Positions 7,681 through 14,794 are shown, numbered from the stretch's first letter. The stretch is DNA of 14,846 bases from an uncultured Balneolaceae bacterium (GCA_938003885.1 CALKWT010000016.1:1-14846); one strand, 5' to 3'. Numbers and translations are program-made. The notes: generated from the sequence alone by a model not told the origin.

Positions 7681-8076
7681 TTAGTAAACTGTACAGAGAA
7701 CCTCTCCGCCAACATTTAATTTTCTTGCTTCTTTATCCGTCATCACCCCTCGTGAGGTAGAGACGATTACCACTCCGAGCCCTCCGTAAAACTTTGGAAG
7801 ATCTTCACTGGAGCTGTATTTGCGCAAGCCCGGCTTGGAGACTTTGTGTAACTCTTTAATCACCGGCTGCCCATAGGCATCATATTTGAGAAAGAGTCGG
7901 AGTACACCCTGCTTTCCATCTTCAATATCTATGAAGCGGGTAATATATCCTTTATCTACCAGAATCTTGGAGATTGCCCGCTTTAATTTTGAGGCAGGAA
8001 TATCCACACGACGGTGTCCGGCTCTCTGCGCATTTCTTATGCGTGTTAAATAATCTGATACTGTATCGCTATGCAT
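7681..8076 (-). CDS. rpsH: 30S ribosomal protein S8 (uS8)
   Basis: The product is 131 aa, the usual length. It begins with SDYLTRIRNAQRAGH and ends with the S8 signature STSRGVMTDKEARKLNVGGEVLCTVY (broken here only by reading; residues about 106-131). S8 binds the central domain of 16S rRNA and in E. coli represses the spc operon. An AGGA motif lies 8 nt before the ATG. The gap to rpsN is 9 nt and to rplF 19 nt. Confidence 0.98.
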   Translation of the reverse strand: MHSDTVSDYLTRIRNAQRAGHRRVDIPASKLKRAISKILVDKGYITRFIDIEDGKQGVLRLFLKYDAYGQPVIKELHKVSKPGLRKYSSSEDLPKFYGGLGVVIVSTSRGVMTDKEARKLNVGGEVLCTVY

Positions 8077-8085
8077 AATATTGTC

Positions 8086-8355
8086 CTACCAACTTGCTTT
8101 TCTTACACCGGGTATTTTCCCATTAAGAGCCAATTCACGGAATTTAATACGCGAGACTCCATATTTGCCGACATAACCACGTGACCGGCCTGTCAGACTG
8201 CAGCGATTGCGCACTCTTGTCGGGCTGGCGTCTCTAGGCAACTTTTGCAGAGCCTCGTAGTCTCCCGCTTCTTTTAATTGGCGTCGTTTTTCTGCGTACT
8301 TTTCTACAGTACGCTTTCTTTTTTCGTTACGTGCTATCCAGGATTTCTTAGCCAT
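8086..8355 (-). CDS. rpsN: 30S ribosomal protein S14 (uS14), zinc-free form
   Basis: The product is 89 aa, the long S14 type. It starts MAKKSWIARNEKRKRTVEKY and ends RIKFRELALNGKIPGVRKASW. The region that forms a CxxC...CxxC zinc ribbon in the short form reads NRCSLTGR...GVSRIKF here, with a single Cys (52), so it cannot bind zinc in that way. S14 belongs to the small-subunit head and binds late. It starts with ATG 23 nt after rplE, without a Shine-Dalgarno motif. Confidence 0.98.
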   Translation of the reverse strand: MAKKSWIARNEKRKRTVEKYAEKRRQLKEAGDYEALQKLPRDASPTRVRNRCSLTGRSRGYVGKYGVSRIKFRELALNGKIPGVRKASW

Positions 8356-8378
8356 TGTTTTATCTTGTTCTGTTATAA

Positions 8379-8924
8379 TTATTTCTTAAATGGCATTCCA
8401 AAATGCTTCAGCAATGCAAAAGCTTCTTCGTCAGTCTCTGATGTGGTTACAAACGTGATATCCATTCCATGGATGAACCTTGCAGAGTCTACATTAATTT
8501 CAGGAAATATGGTTTGCTCCTTAATACCCATATTATAGTTACCCCGCCCATCAAAGCTCTTGTTCGGGATTCCCTGAAAGTCTCTAGTCCGGGGAAGCGA
8601 CAGGTTAATCAATCTGTCAAGAAATTCATACATGATTTTCTTGCGCAGTGTAACCTTGCAACCGATCGGCATGCCTTCACGAAGTTTAAAGTTAGAGACT
8701 GATTTTTTTGCTTTGGTTTTGACTGCTTTTTGACCTGTAATCAGTCCAATATTTTCGATAACTGTATCCAGGTATTTGGAATCATTTACCGCCTCACTTG
8801 CCCCAACATTAATAACAATCTTTTGAAGCTTGGGAACAGCATTGACATTGGTATACCCAAACTCTTCCTGAAGTTTAGGAACAATCTCATTCTTATAAAT
8901 TGTGTAAAGTCTTGCTTCAGCCAT
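8379..8924 (-). CDS. rplE: 50S ribosomal protein L5 (uL5)
   Basis: The product is 181 aa, normal for L5, which binds 5S rRNA and contacts P-site tRNA in the central protuberance. Diagnostic segments are NVNAVPKLQKIVINVGASEA, LITGQKAVKTKAKKSVSNFKLREGMPIGCKVTLR (two halves of one stretch) and LPRTRDFQGI, ending in the conserved EEAFALLKHFGMPFKK. The gap to rplX is 7 nt. This leaves no space for the S8 repressor hairpin that lies at the rplX-rplE junction in E. coli, unless it is inside coding sequence. Confidence 0.98.
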   Translation of the reverse strand: MAEARLYTIYKNEIVPKLQEEFGYTNVNAVPKLQKIVINVGASEAVNDSKYLDTVIENIGLITGQKAVKTKAKKSVSNFKLREGMPIGCKVTLRKKIMYEFLDRLINLSLPRTRDFQGIPNKSFDGRGNYNMGIKEQTIFPEINVDSARFIHGMDITFVTTSETDEEAFALLKHFGMPFKK

Positions 8925-8931
8925 TATTCTA

Positions 8932-9285
8932 TTACTTATCTATAATTTCGCCACTGGTTTTAGAATACCGTACCCATCGGCTTATCCCATCCTCTTCGAT
9001 ACGTTTTCTTCCAATACGTGTTGCCTCGTTGGTTGTGGGATCAATAACCTTCACATTTGAAATGTGTATTGATGCTTCTCTTTTTAATCTGCCGCCCTGA
9101 GGGTTTTCCTGGGTTGGCTTTTCATGAAAGGTTCTCATATTAATCCCTTCTACGAGAACTCGCTCCTTTGCAGGAAATACCATAAGGACTTTACCTCTCT
9201 GGCCTTTGTCGTTTCCGGCAAGTACCAGAACCTCATCACCTTTCTTAACGTGCAACTTTTTTCGCGTGTTATACTTTCTGGGCAT
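8932..9285 (-). CDS. rplX: 50S ribosomal protein L24 (uL24)
   Basis: The product is 117 aa, a little longer than the E. coli protein (about 104 aa). The KOW RNA-binding motif is at about residues 13-42 (VKKGDEVLVLAGNDKGQRGKV), followed by VEGINMRTFHEKPTQENPQGG and the conserved SNVKVIDP. L24 starts large-subunit assembly and lies near the tunnel exit. The C-terminal segment (RIGRKRIEEDGISRWVRYSK) is the usual end of the longer bacterial forms. It starts with ATG 11 nt after rplN, without a Shine-Dalgarno motif. Confidence 0.97.
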   Translation of the reverse strand: MPRKYNTRKKLHVKKGDEVLVLAGNDKGQRGKVLMVFPAKERVLVEGINMRTFHEKPTQENPQGGRLKREASIHISNVKVIDPTTNEATRIGRKRIEEDGISRWVRYSKTSGEIIDK

Positions 9286-9296
9286 AACTATAATAT

Positions 9297-9665
9297 TTAT
9301 AATACTTCCGGAGCTAGTGAAACAATACGCATAAAGTTTTTTTCCCGAAGTTCTCTTGCTACAGGTCCAAAAATACGTGTTCCCACCGGCTCGTTTTCTT
9401 TGTTAATAATTACCGCCGCGTTTTCATCAAAACGAATATAACTGCCATCACGACGTCGTATTTCTTTTTTAGTCCGCACAATAACTGCCTTCACAACTTC
9501 TCCTTTTTTTACAGTACCGCCTGGAGATGCAGACTTGACGGAGCACGATATCAGATCTCCAATCCGTGCATATCGCTTTCGGGAATCACCGAGCACTTTG
9601 ACACACATTACCCTTCTGGCGCCACTGTTGTCGGCAACATTAACTATGGATTGTGTTTGAATCAT
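9297..9665 (-). CDS. rplN: 50S ribosomal protein L14 (uL14)
   Basis: The product is 122 aa, the exact family length. It begins MIQTQSIVNVADNSGARRVMCVKVLG, which is diagnostic, followed by the beta-barrel segments VKKGEVVKAVIVRTKKEIRR and GTRIFGPVARELREKNFMRIVSLAPEVL. L14 lies at the subunit interface and contributes to bridges with 16S rRNA. It opens the spc block, yet only 25 nt separate it from rpsQ, and I see no promoter there. Confidence 0.98.
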   Translation of the reverse strand: MIQTQSIVNVADNSGARRVMCVKVLGDSRKRYARIGDLISCSVKSASPGGTVKKGEVVKAVIVRTKKEIRRRDGSYIRFDENAAVIINKENEPVGTRIFGPVARELREKNFMRIVSLAPEVL

Positions 9666-9690
9666 TTTTTAAAACCCTACCGGTTGTTCT

Positions 9691-9957
9691 TTATTTTGCT
9701 CTTTCAATTATTTCAACCAATCTCCAGGACTTTCTCTTAGACAGAGGCCTGGTAGACATGATGAGAACCACATCACCGATGCTGGCGTCATTATTTTCAT
9801 CATGCGCCATGTATTTGGTAGTTTTGGTAATAAATTTACCATATATCGCATGCTTTACCTGCCGTTCAACAGCTACAGTGATACTTTTATCCATCCGATT
9901 ACTGACTACTTTACCGGTTCTGGTTCTACGCTGGGATGTTCGTTGTGCTTCAGCCAT
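9691..9957 (-). CDS. rpsQ: 30S ribosomal protein S17 (uS17)
   Basis: The product is 88 aa from the chosen ATG at 9957 (MAEAQRTSQRRTRTGKVVS). A GTG five codons upstream would overlap rpmC by 11 nt; the ATG leaves a 4-nt gap and fits the family length. The OB-fold core is visible in KSITVAVERQVKHAIYGKF and the segment GDVVLIMSTRPLSKRKSW. S17 is a primary binder of 16S rRNA in the small-subunit body. It is the last gene of the S10 block, 25 nt before rplN. Confidence 0.96.
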   Translation of the reverse strand: MAEAQRTSQRRTRTGKVVSNRMDKSITVAVERQVKHAIYGKFITKTTKYMAHDENNDASIGDVVLIMSTRPLSKRKSWRLVEIIERAK

Positions 9958-9961
9958 ATTC

Positions 9962-10159
9962 TTATTCAGCACTTAGATTTTCTTTAATTATTGTTTTTAA
10001 ACGAGCAATTTCTCGCTTCGTATTTTTAATCCTGGCAGGATTTTCAATCTGCCCGGCAATTGCTTTATTGAATCTCAAATCTGATAAAACTTCAATTTCA
10101 TCATTCAGCCTGGCTTGCAGCTCAGTGAGAGAAAGTTCTCTTATTTCTTGTGCTTTCAT
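9962..10159 (-). CDS. rpmC: 50S ribosomal protein L29 (uL29)
   Basis: The product is 65 aa, typical of this small two-helix protein at the tunnel exit. It begins MKAQEIRELSLTELQARL and contains the family pattern LRFNKAIAGQIENPARIKNTKREIARLKTII, written here from two helices around residues 28-58. The gene lies 11 nt after rplP, in its canonical place between rplP and rpsQ. A weak GAGGG motif precedes the ATG. Confidence 0.96.
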   Translation of the reverse strand: MKAQEIRELSLTELQARLNDEIEVLSDLRFNKAIAGQIENPARIKNTKREIARLKTIIKENLSAE

Positions 10160-10170
10160 AGTTTAAACCC

Positions 10171-10584
10171 TCAGATATCTCTTCTTTTTACGAACTTAGT
10201 TTTAATCGGGAGTTTATGAGCTGCACGAAGTAATGCTTCCTTCGCTTTCTCTTCACTAACCCCGGCAATTTCGAAAAGTATACGGCCTGGTTTAACAACT
10301 GCGACAAAATGATCCAAAGATCCTTTCCCTTTACCCATTCGGGTCTCAGCAGGTTTGGAAGTCATAGGCCTGTCAGGAAAGATTCGGATGAAGGTTTTTC
10401 CATCACGCTGTAACGATCTTGCAATAGCTACCCTGCACGCTTCAATCTGACGTGATGTAATAAATTTAGGCTCCAAAGCTTTCAGACCAAAAGCACCGAA
10501 AGCAAGAGTATGTCCACGTTGAGCATTTCCTTTCAACTTGTCGCGGTGTACTCTTCGCCTGTGTATTCGTTTGGGTTCTAACAT
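10171..10584 (-). CDS. rplP: 50S ribosomal protein L16 (uL16)
   Basis: The product is 137 aa, normal for L16. It starts MLEPKRIHRRRVHRDKLKG and continues with GHTLAFGAFGLKALEP, FITSRQIEACRVAIAR and KPAETRMGKGKG. The Arg in TRMGKGKG (82) corresponds to E. coli Arg81, which is hydroxylated in some bacteria; whether that happens here cannot be seen. L16 binds near the A-site tRNA and 5S rRNA. The gene starts with ATG 19 nt after rpsC, without a Shine-Dalgarno motif. Confidence 0.98.
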   Translation of the reverse strand: MLEPKRIHRRRVHRDKLKGNAQRGHTLAFGAFGLKALEPKFITSRQIEACRVAIARSLQRDGKTFIRIFPDRPMTSKPAETRMGKGKGSLDHFVAVVKPGRILFEIAGVSEEKAKEALLRAAHKLPIKTKFVKRRDI

Positions 10585-10603
10585 GACTATTAATTTTTAA
10601 GAG

Positions 10604-11338
10604 TTAACGTGTACGTTTTCGTCTTCGTGATTTCCGATCAGAACGTCCGCCACGACCCCTTTTTGATTCACTTTCCTGTTGTTTGGTTTGAGCATTAGGT
10701 GCCAGATCCACATCTCCGATAATTTCACCTTTAAAGATCCAGACTGAAACTCCAATCGACCCGTAGATGGTATTAGCGGTTTTGTTGGCATAATCAATAT
10801 CTGCACGAAGTGTATGCAGAGGCACCCTGCCTTCTTTATATTGCTCGGTACGTGCCATTTCTGCACCACCCAGCCTACCGGAACATTTAACTTTGATCCC
10901 TTGTGCACCCATTCTCATGGCAGAAGAAATAGCGGTCTTCATTGCTCTTCGGAAAGAGACCCTCGCTTCTAACTGTTGTGCGATGTTCTGTGCTACAAGA
11001 CTGGCGTCTACTTCGGGCCGCTTGATCTCACTTACATTAATCTGCACTTCCTTGTTCGTGATTTTCTTCAACTCTTCCCGAAGCATTTCAATCTGCTCAC
11101 CCCCTTTACCAATAATCACTCCTGGACGGGATGTATTGAGTGTTAGCAGAATACGCTTGGGTGTCCTTTCAATAATGACATTAGACAATCCGCCATTTCG
11201 TAGCCTTGCTTCAAGATATTCTCTGAGTTTGGTATCTTCAAACAGAATAGCAGGCTCATTGTCATCAGAGTACCAGTTAGAGTCCCAGCCTCTGATAATT
11301 CCTAATCTTAGTCCGGTTGGATTGGTTTTTTGTCCCAA
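10604..11338 (-). CDS. rpsC: 30S ribosomal protein S3 (uS3), TTG start
   Basis: The product is 244 aa. It starts MGQKTNPTGLRLG, the standard S3 N-terminus, so the start is fixed by homology although the codon is TTG. An in-frame TAA lies a short way upstream, with no ATG or GTG between. An AGAGG motif sits 5 nt before it. The KH domain is visible with GKGG at 77-80. R130, R131 and K134 fall where E. coli S3 has its mRNA-unwinding basic residues. The last 25 residues are very Arg/Lys-rich. S3 sits at the mRNA entry channel. The gap to rplV is 1 nt and to rplP 19 nt. Confidence 0.97.
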   Translation of the reverse strand: MGQKTNPTGLRLGIIRGWDSNWYSDDNEPAILFEDTKLREYLEARLRNGGLSNVIIERTPKRILLTLNTSRPGVIIGKGGEQIEMLREELKKITNKEVQINVSEIKRPEVDASLVAQNIAQQLEARVSFRRAMKTAISSAMRMGAQGIKVKCSGRLGGAEMARTEQYKEGRVPLHTLRADIDYANKTANTIYGSIGVSVWIFKGEIIGDVDLAPNAQTKQQESESKRGRGGRSDRKSRRRKRTR

Positions 11339-11339
11339 A

Positions 11340-11723
11340 TTAACCTCTTTCTTCTTCTGTTATAAGTTCATCTTGCTTTTTTGCCACTACCACTGTGATG
11401 TGACAACTATGCTTATTGATCCGGTGGGCTCTACCCTGAGAAGCCGGCTGAATTCTTTTCAGCGTTACGCCTTCATTTACAAATATTGTTTTGATATAAA
11501 GCAGATCATCATCAAGTCTTTCATCCTCAAATCTGTCTCTGATGTTTGCCGAGGCAGATTTAATTACTTTTGCAACATCACTTGCCGTGGATTTTTTTGA
11601 AAATGCAAGTGTATGCAGAGCCTTATCAACCTGCATGCCTCTTACCAGATCTGTAACCAGCCGAACTTTTCTGGGAGATTTTCTCAAATGTTTTTGAGTT
11701 GCTTTCGCTTCTATTGTTGGCAT
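11340..11723 (-). CDS. rplV: 50S ribosomal protein L22 (uL22)
   Basis: The product is 127 aa, slightly longer than the roughly 110 aa E. coli protein because of an acidic C-terminal end (about 116-127, ending ITEEERG). The family core runs from KHLRKSPRKVRLVTDLVRG to the beta-hairpin GVTLKRIQPASQGRAHRINK (85-104), whose tip lines the exit tunnel and is where macrolide-resistance changes occur in other bacteria. The stop lies 1 nt before the rpsC start, and the Glu/Arg codons at its end supply the Shine-Dalgarno sequence of rpsC. Confidence 0.97.
   Translation of the reverse strand: MPTIEAKATQKHLRKSPRKVRLVTDLVRGMQVDKALHTLAFSKKSTASDVAKVIKSASANIRDRFEDERLDDDLLYIKTIFVNEGVTLKRIQPASQGRAHRINKHSCHITVVVAKKQDELITEEERG
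11344..11348 (-). promoter_or_regulatory. Shine-Dalgarno motif for rpsC (TTG start)
   Basis: AGAGG is spaced 5 nt (TTAAT) from the TTG start of rpsC and lies inside the end of rplV. It is one of the clearer such motifs in the window and supports use of the rare TTG start. Confidence 0.6.
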
Positions 11724-11741
11724 ATCTATCTATTAAATATT

Positions 11742-12011
11742 TTATTTACCCTTTTTAATCGGATGACCCCTGAACGTTCTGGTTGGAGCAAATTCACCTA
11801 ACTTATGACCGACCATGTTTTCTGTAATGTAGACAGGTATGAACTGCTTTCCATTATGAACTGCAATTGTTAATCCAATAAAATCAGGTGTAATCATAGA
11901 ACTTCTTGACCAGGTCTTGATAACCTTCTTCTTCCCGCCTTCACTTAATGCATCTACTTTGCGCTGAAGCTTATAGTGTACAAAAGGTCCTTTCTTTAGT
12001 GATCGTGGCAT
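11742..12011 (-). CDS. rpsS: 30S ribosomal protein S19 (uS19)
   Basis: The product is 89 aa. It starts MPRSLKKGPFVHYKLQRKV and carries IKTWSRSSMITPDFIGLTIAVHNGKQFIPVYITENMVGHKLGEFAPTRTF in order, which is diagnostic for S19 of the small-subunit head (partner of S13). It starts with ATG 2 nt after the rplB stop and has no Shine-Dalgarno motif, so initiation probably relies on coupling to rplB or on the A/T-rich leader. Confidence 0.98.
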   Translation of the reverse strand: MPRSLKKGPFVHYKLQRKVDALSEGGKKKVIKTWSRSSMITPDFIGLTIAVHNGKQFIPVYITENMVGHKLGEFAPTRTFRGHPIKKGK

Positions 12012-12013
12012 AC

Positions 12014-12850
12014 TTATTTAGATTTTTTTGTTTTACGTCGGCGTACAATAAACTTATTTGACAGCTTCTTTCTGTTTCTTGTTTTTTTCCCTTTCGCTGA
12101 CTGACCCCAGGGTGATCTCGGGTGTCCACCTGAAGCTTTCCCTTCACCACCACCCATCGGGTGATCAACCGGGTTCATAGCCACACCACGAACAGAAGGT
12201 CGTCTGCCCAGCCATCTATTCCGGCCTGCCTTTCCTTTCTGTGTATTGAAGTGATCGGGATTGCTTGTACGGCCTACGGTTCCGAAGCAAGTCGAAAGGA
12301 TCATTCTCACTTCACCTGAAGGGAGTCGTACAGTCACAAACTTATCTGTTTTAGCCACCATCTGAGCAACAGTACCTGCACTACGGCACAACTGCCCCCC
12401 TTTTCCGGGAGAGAGCTCAATATTATGAATAAATGTACCTATCGGCATATTTTTCATCGGCATCGCATTCCCAACATCGGGCTGTGCATTTTCCGAACTT
12501 ATAACTGTATCACCAACTTTCAGATTATTGGGAGCAATTATATAACGTTTTTCACCGTCGGCATAGGCCAGAAGTGCAATTCTTGCAGTTCTGTTTGGAT
12601 CATACTCAATGGTCTGTACTTTAGCAGGTATATCCAGTTTGTTTCTTCTGAAATCAATGATTCTATACTTGCGCTTATGACCACCCCCGCGGTGACGCAT
12701 AGTCATCCGTCCGTGACGATTTCGCCCGCCCGACTGATGAATACCGACTGAAAGAGCCTTTAGAGGCTTATCTGTAGTTATTTCATCAAAAATAGGTGCG
12801 ATCCTATGTCTTTGTCCGGGTGTACTAGGTTTAAGCTGTTTTGTAGACAT
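12014..12850 (-). CDS. rplB: 50S ribosomal protein L2 (uL2)
   Basis: The product is 278 aa, the usual length, and is one of the most conserved large-subunit proteins. It supports subunit joining and the peptidyl transferase centre. The RNA-binding N-terminal part includes GGRNRHGRMTMRHRGGGHKR (41-60). The C-terminal signature RGVAMNPVDHPMGGGEG (221-237) holds His230, the counterpart of the conserved His229 of E. coli. The tail is Lys/Arg-rich. The gene lies 14 nt after rplW and 2 nt before rpsS. There is only a weak purine stretch (AAGAGA) ahead of the ATG. Confidence 0.98.
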   Translation of the reverse strand: MSTKQLKPSTPGQRHRIAPIFDEITTDKPLKALSVGIHQSGGRNRHGRMTMRHRGGGHKRKYRIIDFRRNKLDIPAKVQTIEYDPNRTARIALLAYADGEKRYIIAPNNLKVGDTVISSENAQPDVGNAMPMKNMPIGTFIHNIELSPGKGGQLCRSAGTVAQMVAKTDKFVTVRLPSGEVRMILSTCFGTVGRTSNPDHFNTQKGKAGRNRWLGRRPSVRGVAMNPVDHPMGGGEGKASGGHPRSPWGQSAKGKKTRNRKKLSNKFIVRRRKTKKSK

Positions 12851-12864
12851 TTTCTAATCTCTTT

Positions 12865-13155
12865 TTAAATATCACTGAAGAAGTCTATTTCACCTTCCTT
12901 GAGTGTAATAATTGCTTTTTTCCAGGTTTTACTTCTCCCGCCCACGAAACCACCTTTCGTAAACCGGCCTTTAGGTTTTGAAGCTACGATCATCGTATTC
13001 ACCCTGCTTACCTTCACATCAGGGTATTTTTCTTCCACAGCCTTTCGGATAGCTTTCTTGTTCGCATCTTTGGCAACTTCAAAAGTATACTGCTGAAGTT
13101 CATCCTGCAGCCGGGTCAGTTTTTCCGTAATTAATGGTTTTATAAGTACGCTCAT
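12865..13155 (-). CDS. rplW: 50S ribosomal protein L23 (uL23)
   Basis: The product is 96 aa, a normal length. It starts MSVLIKPLITEK, where the Glu (11) matches the residue that docks trigger factor and SRP at the tunnel exit in E. coli. The fold is supported by YTFEVAKDANKKAIRKAVE and by the loop GRFTKGGFVGGRSKTWKKA. The start codon overlaps the rplD stop as ATGA, and an AGAGGA motif inside the end of rplD lies 7 nt upstream. This arrangement predicts translational coupling of L4 and L23 in equal amounts. Confidence 0.97.
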   Translation of the reverse strand: MSVLIKPLITEKLTRLQDELQQYTFEVAKDANKKAIRKAVEEKYPDVKVSRVNTMIVASKPKGRFTKGGFVGGRSKTWKKAIITLKEGEIDFFSDI

Positions 13156-13802
13156 GCTGCTTCCTCTTCTACGTTAGCATCCAGAACATTTTGCAGATTA
13201 TCGAGACTGGTTTCGGTAAAAAGCACGATGTCTGCATGCATAATATCATATGTATTTGCTTTTACTGCCTGATCCAGTTTTACACCAGGAATATTTCGAG
13301 CAGATAAATATACATTTTTGTCTTTGTCTCCCAATAGGATAAGGACTTTACGGCCCTCAAGCTGCAGTGCATTCAGAAGTGCAACGGCCTCTTTGGTTTT
13401 ATGTGACTCAAATGTAAAGTCTTCAACCACTCTGATAGCCTCTTCTCGGGCTTTAAGTGTAAGTGCAGATTTTCTTGCAACTCTTTTGGCTTTCTTATTC
13501 AGCTTTAAAGTATATGAGCGAGGGCTTGGACCAAAAACAGTTCCCCCCCCTTTCAGAAGTGGCGATCGTATGGATCCTCTTCTTGCCATTCCTGTACCTT
13601 TTTGCTTATAGGCTTTACGCCCACCGCCTCGAACTTCGCTTCTTTCCTTGGTCTTCGCAGTCCCTTGTCTTCTATTGGCGAGGATTCTTCTTACATCTTC
13701 ATAGAGAATCGTCTCATTCGGTTCAATACCAAACACAGTATCCAGCAGTTCCGCTTCTTTTCCACTGCTGGTGCCGTCTGTTTTTAAAATTGCAACCTTC
13801 AT
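13152..13802 (-). CDS. rplD: 50S ribosomal protein L4 (uL4)
   Basis: The product is 216 aa from the chosen ATG (MKVAILKTDG). The open frame extends 14 codons further upstream, but that would overlap rplC by 41 nt. The downstream ATG matches the family, has an AGGTGA motif 8 nt before it, and leaves a 1-nt gap. The long loop that lines the peptide exit tunnel spans about residues 45-95 (RQGTAKTK, GGGRKAYKQKGTGMARRGSIRSP). Codons 85-87 (Gly-Gly-Gly) are encoded by a run of eight G. In E. coli L4 also represses the S10 operon; no equivalent leader is visible here. The end overlaps rplW by 4 nt. Confidence 0.97.
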   Translation of the reverse strand: MKVAILKTDGTSSGKEAELLDTVFGIEPNETILYEDVRRILANRRQGTAKTKERSEVRGGGRKAYKQKGTGMARRGSIRSPLLKGGGTVFGPSPRSYTLKLNKKAKRVARKSALTLKAREEAIRVVEDFTFESHKTKEAVALLNALQLEGRKVLILLGDKDKNVYLSARNIPGVKLDQAVKANTYDIMHADIVLFTETSLDNLQNVLDANVEEEAA

Positions 13803-13803
13803 C

Positions 13804-14442
13804 TTATCTGTCACCTGATTGGTTAAAGATTTCCACATAACCACCTTTTGACCCAGGTATGGAACCGGTAATCAAAATAATATTAGATTCCTCCAATACC
13901 TTTGCTACAGAAAGGTTAGTGATTTTTGTTCTTTTATTTGCAGAACGTCCCGCCATCTTCTTCCCTTTAAACACCCTGGAAGGATCCGATGCATGACCAA
14001 TAGAACCCCCGTGTCTTTCCCGGTTTTTCTGTCCGTGCGACCGTTCGCCAACACCACTAAAATTGTGACGCTTCATAACACCGGTAAATCCGGTACCTTT
14101 TGAAATACCGGCTACATCCACGCGGTCACCTACCTGAAATACATCTGCGACTGTGAGTTCATCGCCCACATCAAGACCTTCGGGAATATAGTCCCTAAAC
14201 TCTCTGACAATACGTTTGGGTTTGACACCGGCCTTGTCAAAATGCCCAAGCAGTGCTTTGGAGACATTTTTAGGCTTTTTGTCGAAAGCGGCCAGCTGAA
14301 CTGCATTGTAGCCATCTGTTTCAACCGTTTTGATCTGAGTAATGGTACAAGGCTCAACTTCAATTGCAGTCACCGGAATACTTCTTCCAATGTCATCGAA
14401 GACGCTTGTCATACCTATTTTTTTTCCAATTAATCCGCTCAT
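13804..14442 (-). CDS. rplC: 50S ribosomal protein L3 (uL3)
   Basis: The product is 212 aa and starts MSGLIGKKIGMTSVF, the standard L3 N-terminus. The extension that reaches towards the peptidyl transferase centre is seen around residues 116-166: KGTGFTGVMKRHNF, then GERSHGQKNRERHGGSIG and VFKGKKMAGR. The Gln in SHGQKN (138) lies where other L3 proteins can be methylated, but that is a family comparison only. L3 is an early assembly protein of the large subunit. The gene lies 26 nt after rpsJ, begins with ATG and has no obvious Shine-Dalgarno motif. Its stop is 1 nt before the preferred rplD start. Confidence 0.98.
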   Translation of the reverse strand: MSGLIGKKIGMTSVFDDIGRSIPVTAIEVEPCTITQIKTVETDGYNAVQLAAFDKKPKNVSKALLGHFDKAGVKPKRIVREFRDYIPEGLDVGDELTVADVFQVGDRVDVAGISKGTGFTGVMKRHNFSGVGERSHGQKNRERHGGSIGHASDPSRVFKGKKMAGRSANKRTKITNLSVAKVLEESNIILITGSIPGSKGGYVEIFNQSGDR

Positions 14443-14468
14443 TTTATTCTATATATCTATTGGATTAT

Positions 14469-14780
14469 CTAAACTTTTATTTCCACATCCACACCAGAAG
14501 GAAGCTCCAGCTTCATCAGTGCGTCGATGGTTTGTGAGCCTGTCGATAAAATATCAATGAGTCTTTTGTGAGATCTGTATTCAAACTGCTCACGAGATTT
14601 TTTATCTACGTGAACGGATCTGTTTACAGTAATGATATTTTTATTCGTCGGCAGCGGAATCGGACCGGAGACGACTGCTCCGGTTGATTTCACTGTCTGA
14701 ATAATTTTTTCAGCTGACTTATCGATCAGGTTGTGATCGTATGACTTGAGTTTGATTCTAATCTTTTGTTGTGTTGCCAC
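14469..14780 (-). CDS. rpsJ: 30S ribosomal protein S10 (uS10)
   Basis: The product is 103 aa, the usual S10 length. It has the family core IRIKLKSYDHNLID (residues 7-20), the PIPLPT loop (41-46) and the RLIDILST segment (73-80). S10 sits in the head of the small subunit; in many bacteria it also works as NusE in transcription antitermination. The start codon is GTG, with an AGAGG motif 9 nt upstream that overlaps the tuf stop. The stop is TAG. It opens the S10 block, and only 13 nt separate it from tuf. There is therefore no room for the long S10 leader that L4 binds in E. coli. Confidence 0.97.
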   Translation of the reverse strand: MATQQKIRIKLKSYDHNLIDKSAEKIIQTVKSTGAVVSGPIPLPTNKNIITVNRSVHVDKKSREQFEYRSHKRLIDILSTGSQTIDALMKLELPSGVDVEIKV

Positions 14781-14789
14781 TTGTTAAAG

Positions 14790-14794
14790 CCTCT
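14790..14794 (-). promoter_or_regulatory. Shine-Dalgarno motif for rpsJ (GTG start)
   Basis: AGAGG lies 9 nt before the rpsJ GTG and shares one base with the tuf TAA stop. Most genes in this window lack such a motif, so it helps to justify the non-ATG start and suggests reinitiation after tuf. This is a reading of the sequence only. Confidence 0.55.

Noticed and set aside
9958..9972. GTG start for rpsQ five codons upstream
   Set aside because: It overlaps rpmC by 11 nt, and the ATG at 9957 fits the usual S17 N-terminus and length.
10893..11600. Plus-strand open frame of 235 codons antisense to rpsC and rplV
   Set aside because: Shadow of two well-supported ribosomal genes; no independent start signal or homology.
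13803..13844. Upstream start for rplD giving a 230 aa protein
   Set aside because: It would overlap rplC by 41 nt; the family N-terminus MKVAIL begins at 13802 with an AGGTGA motif before it.
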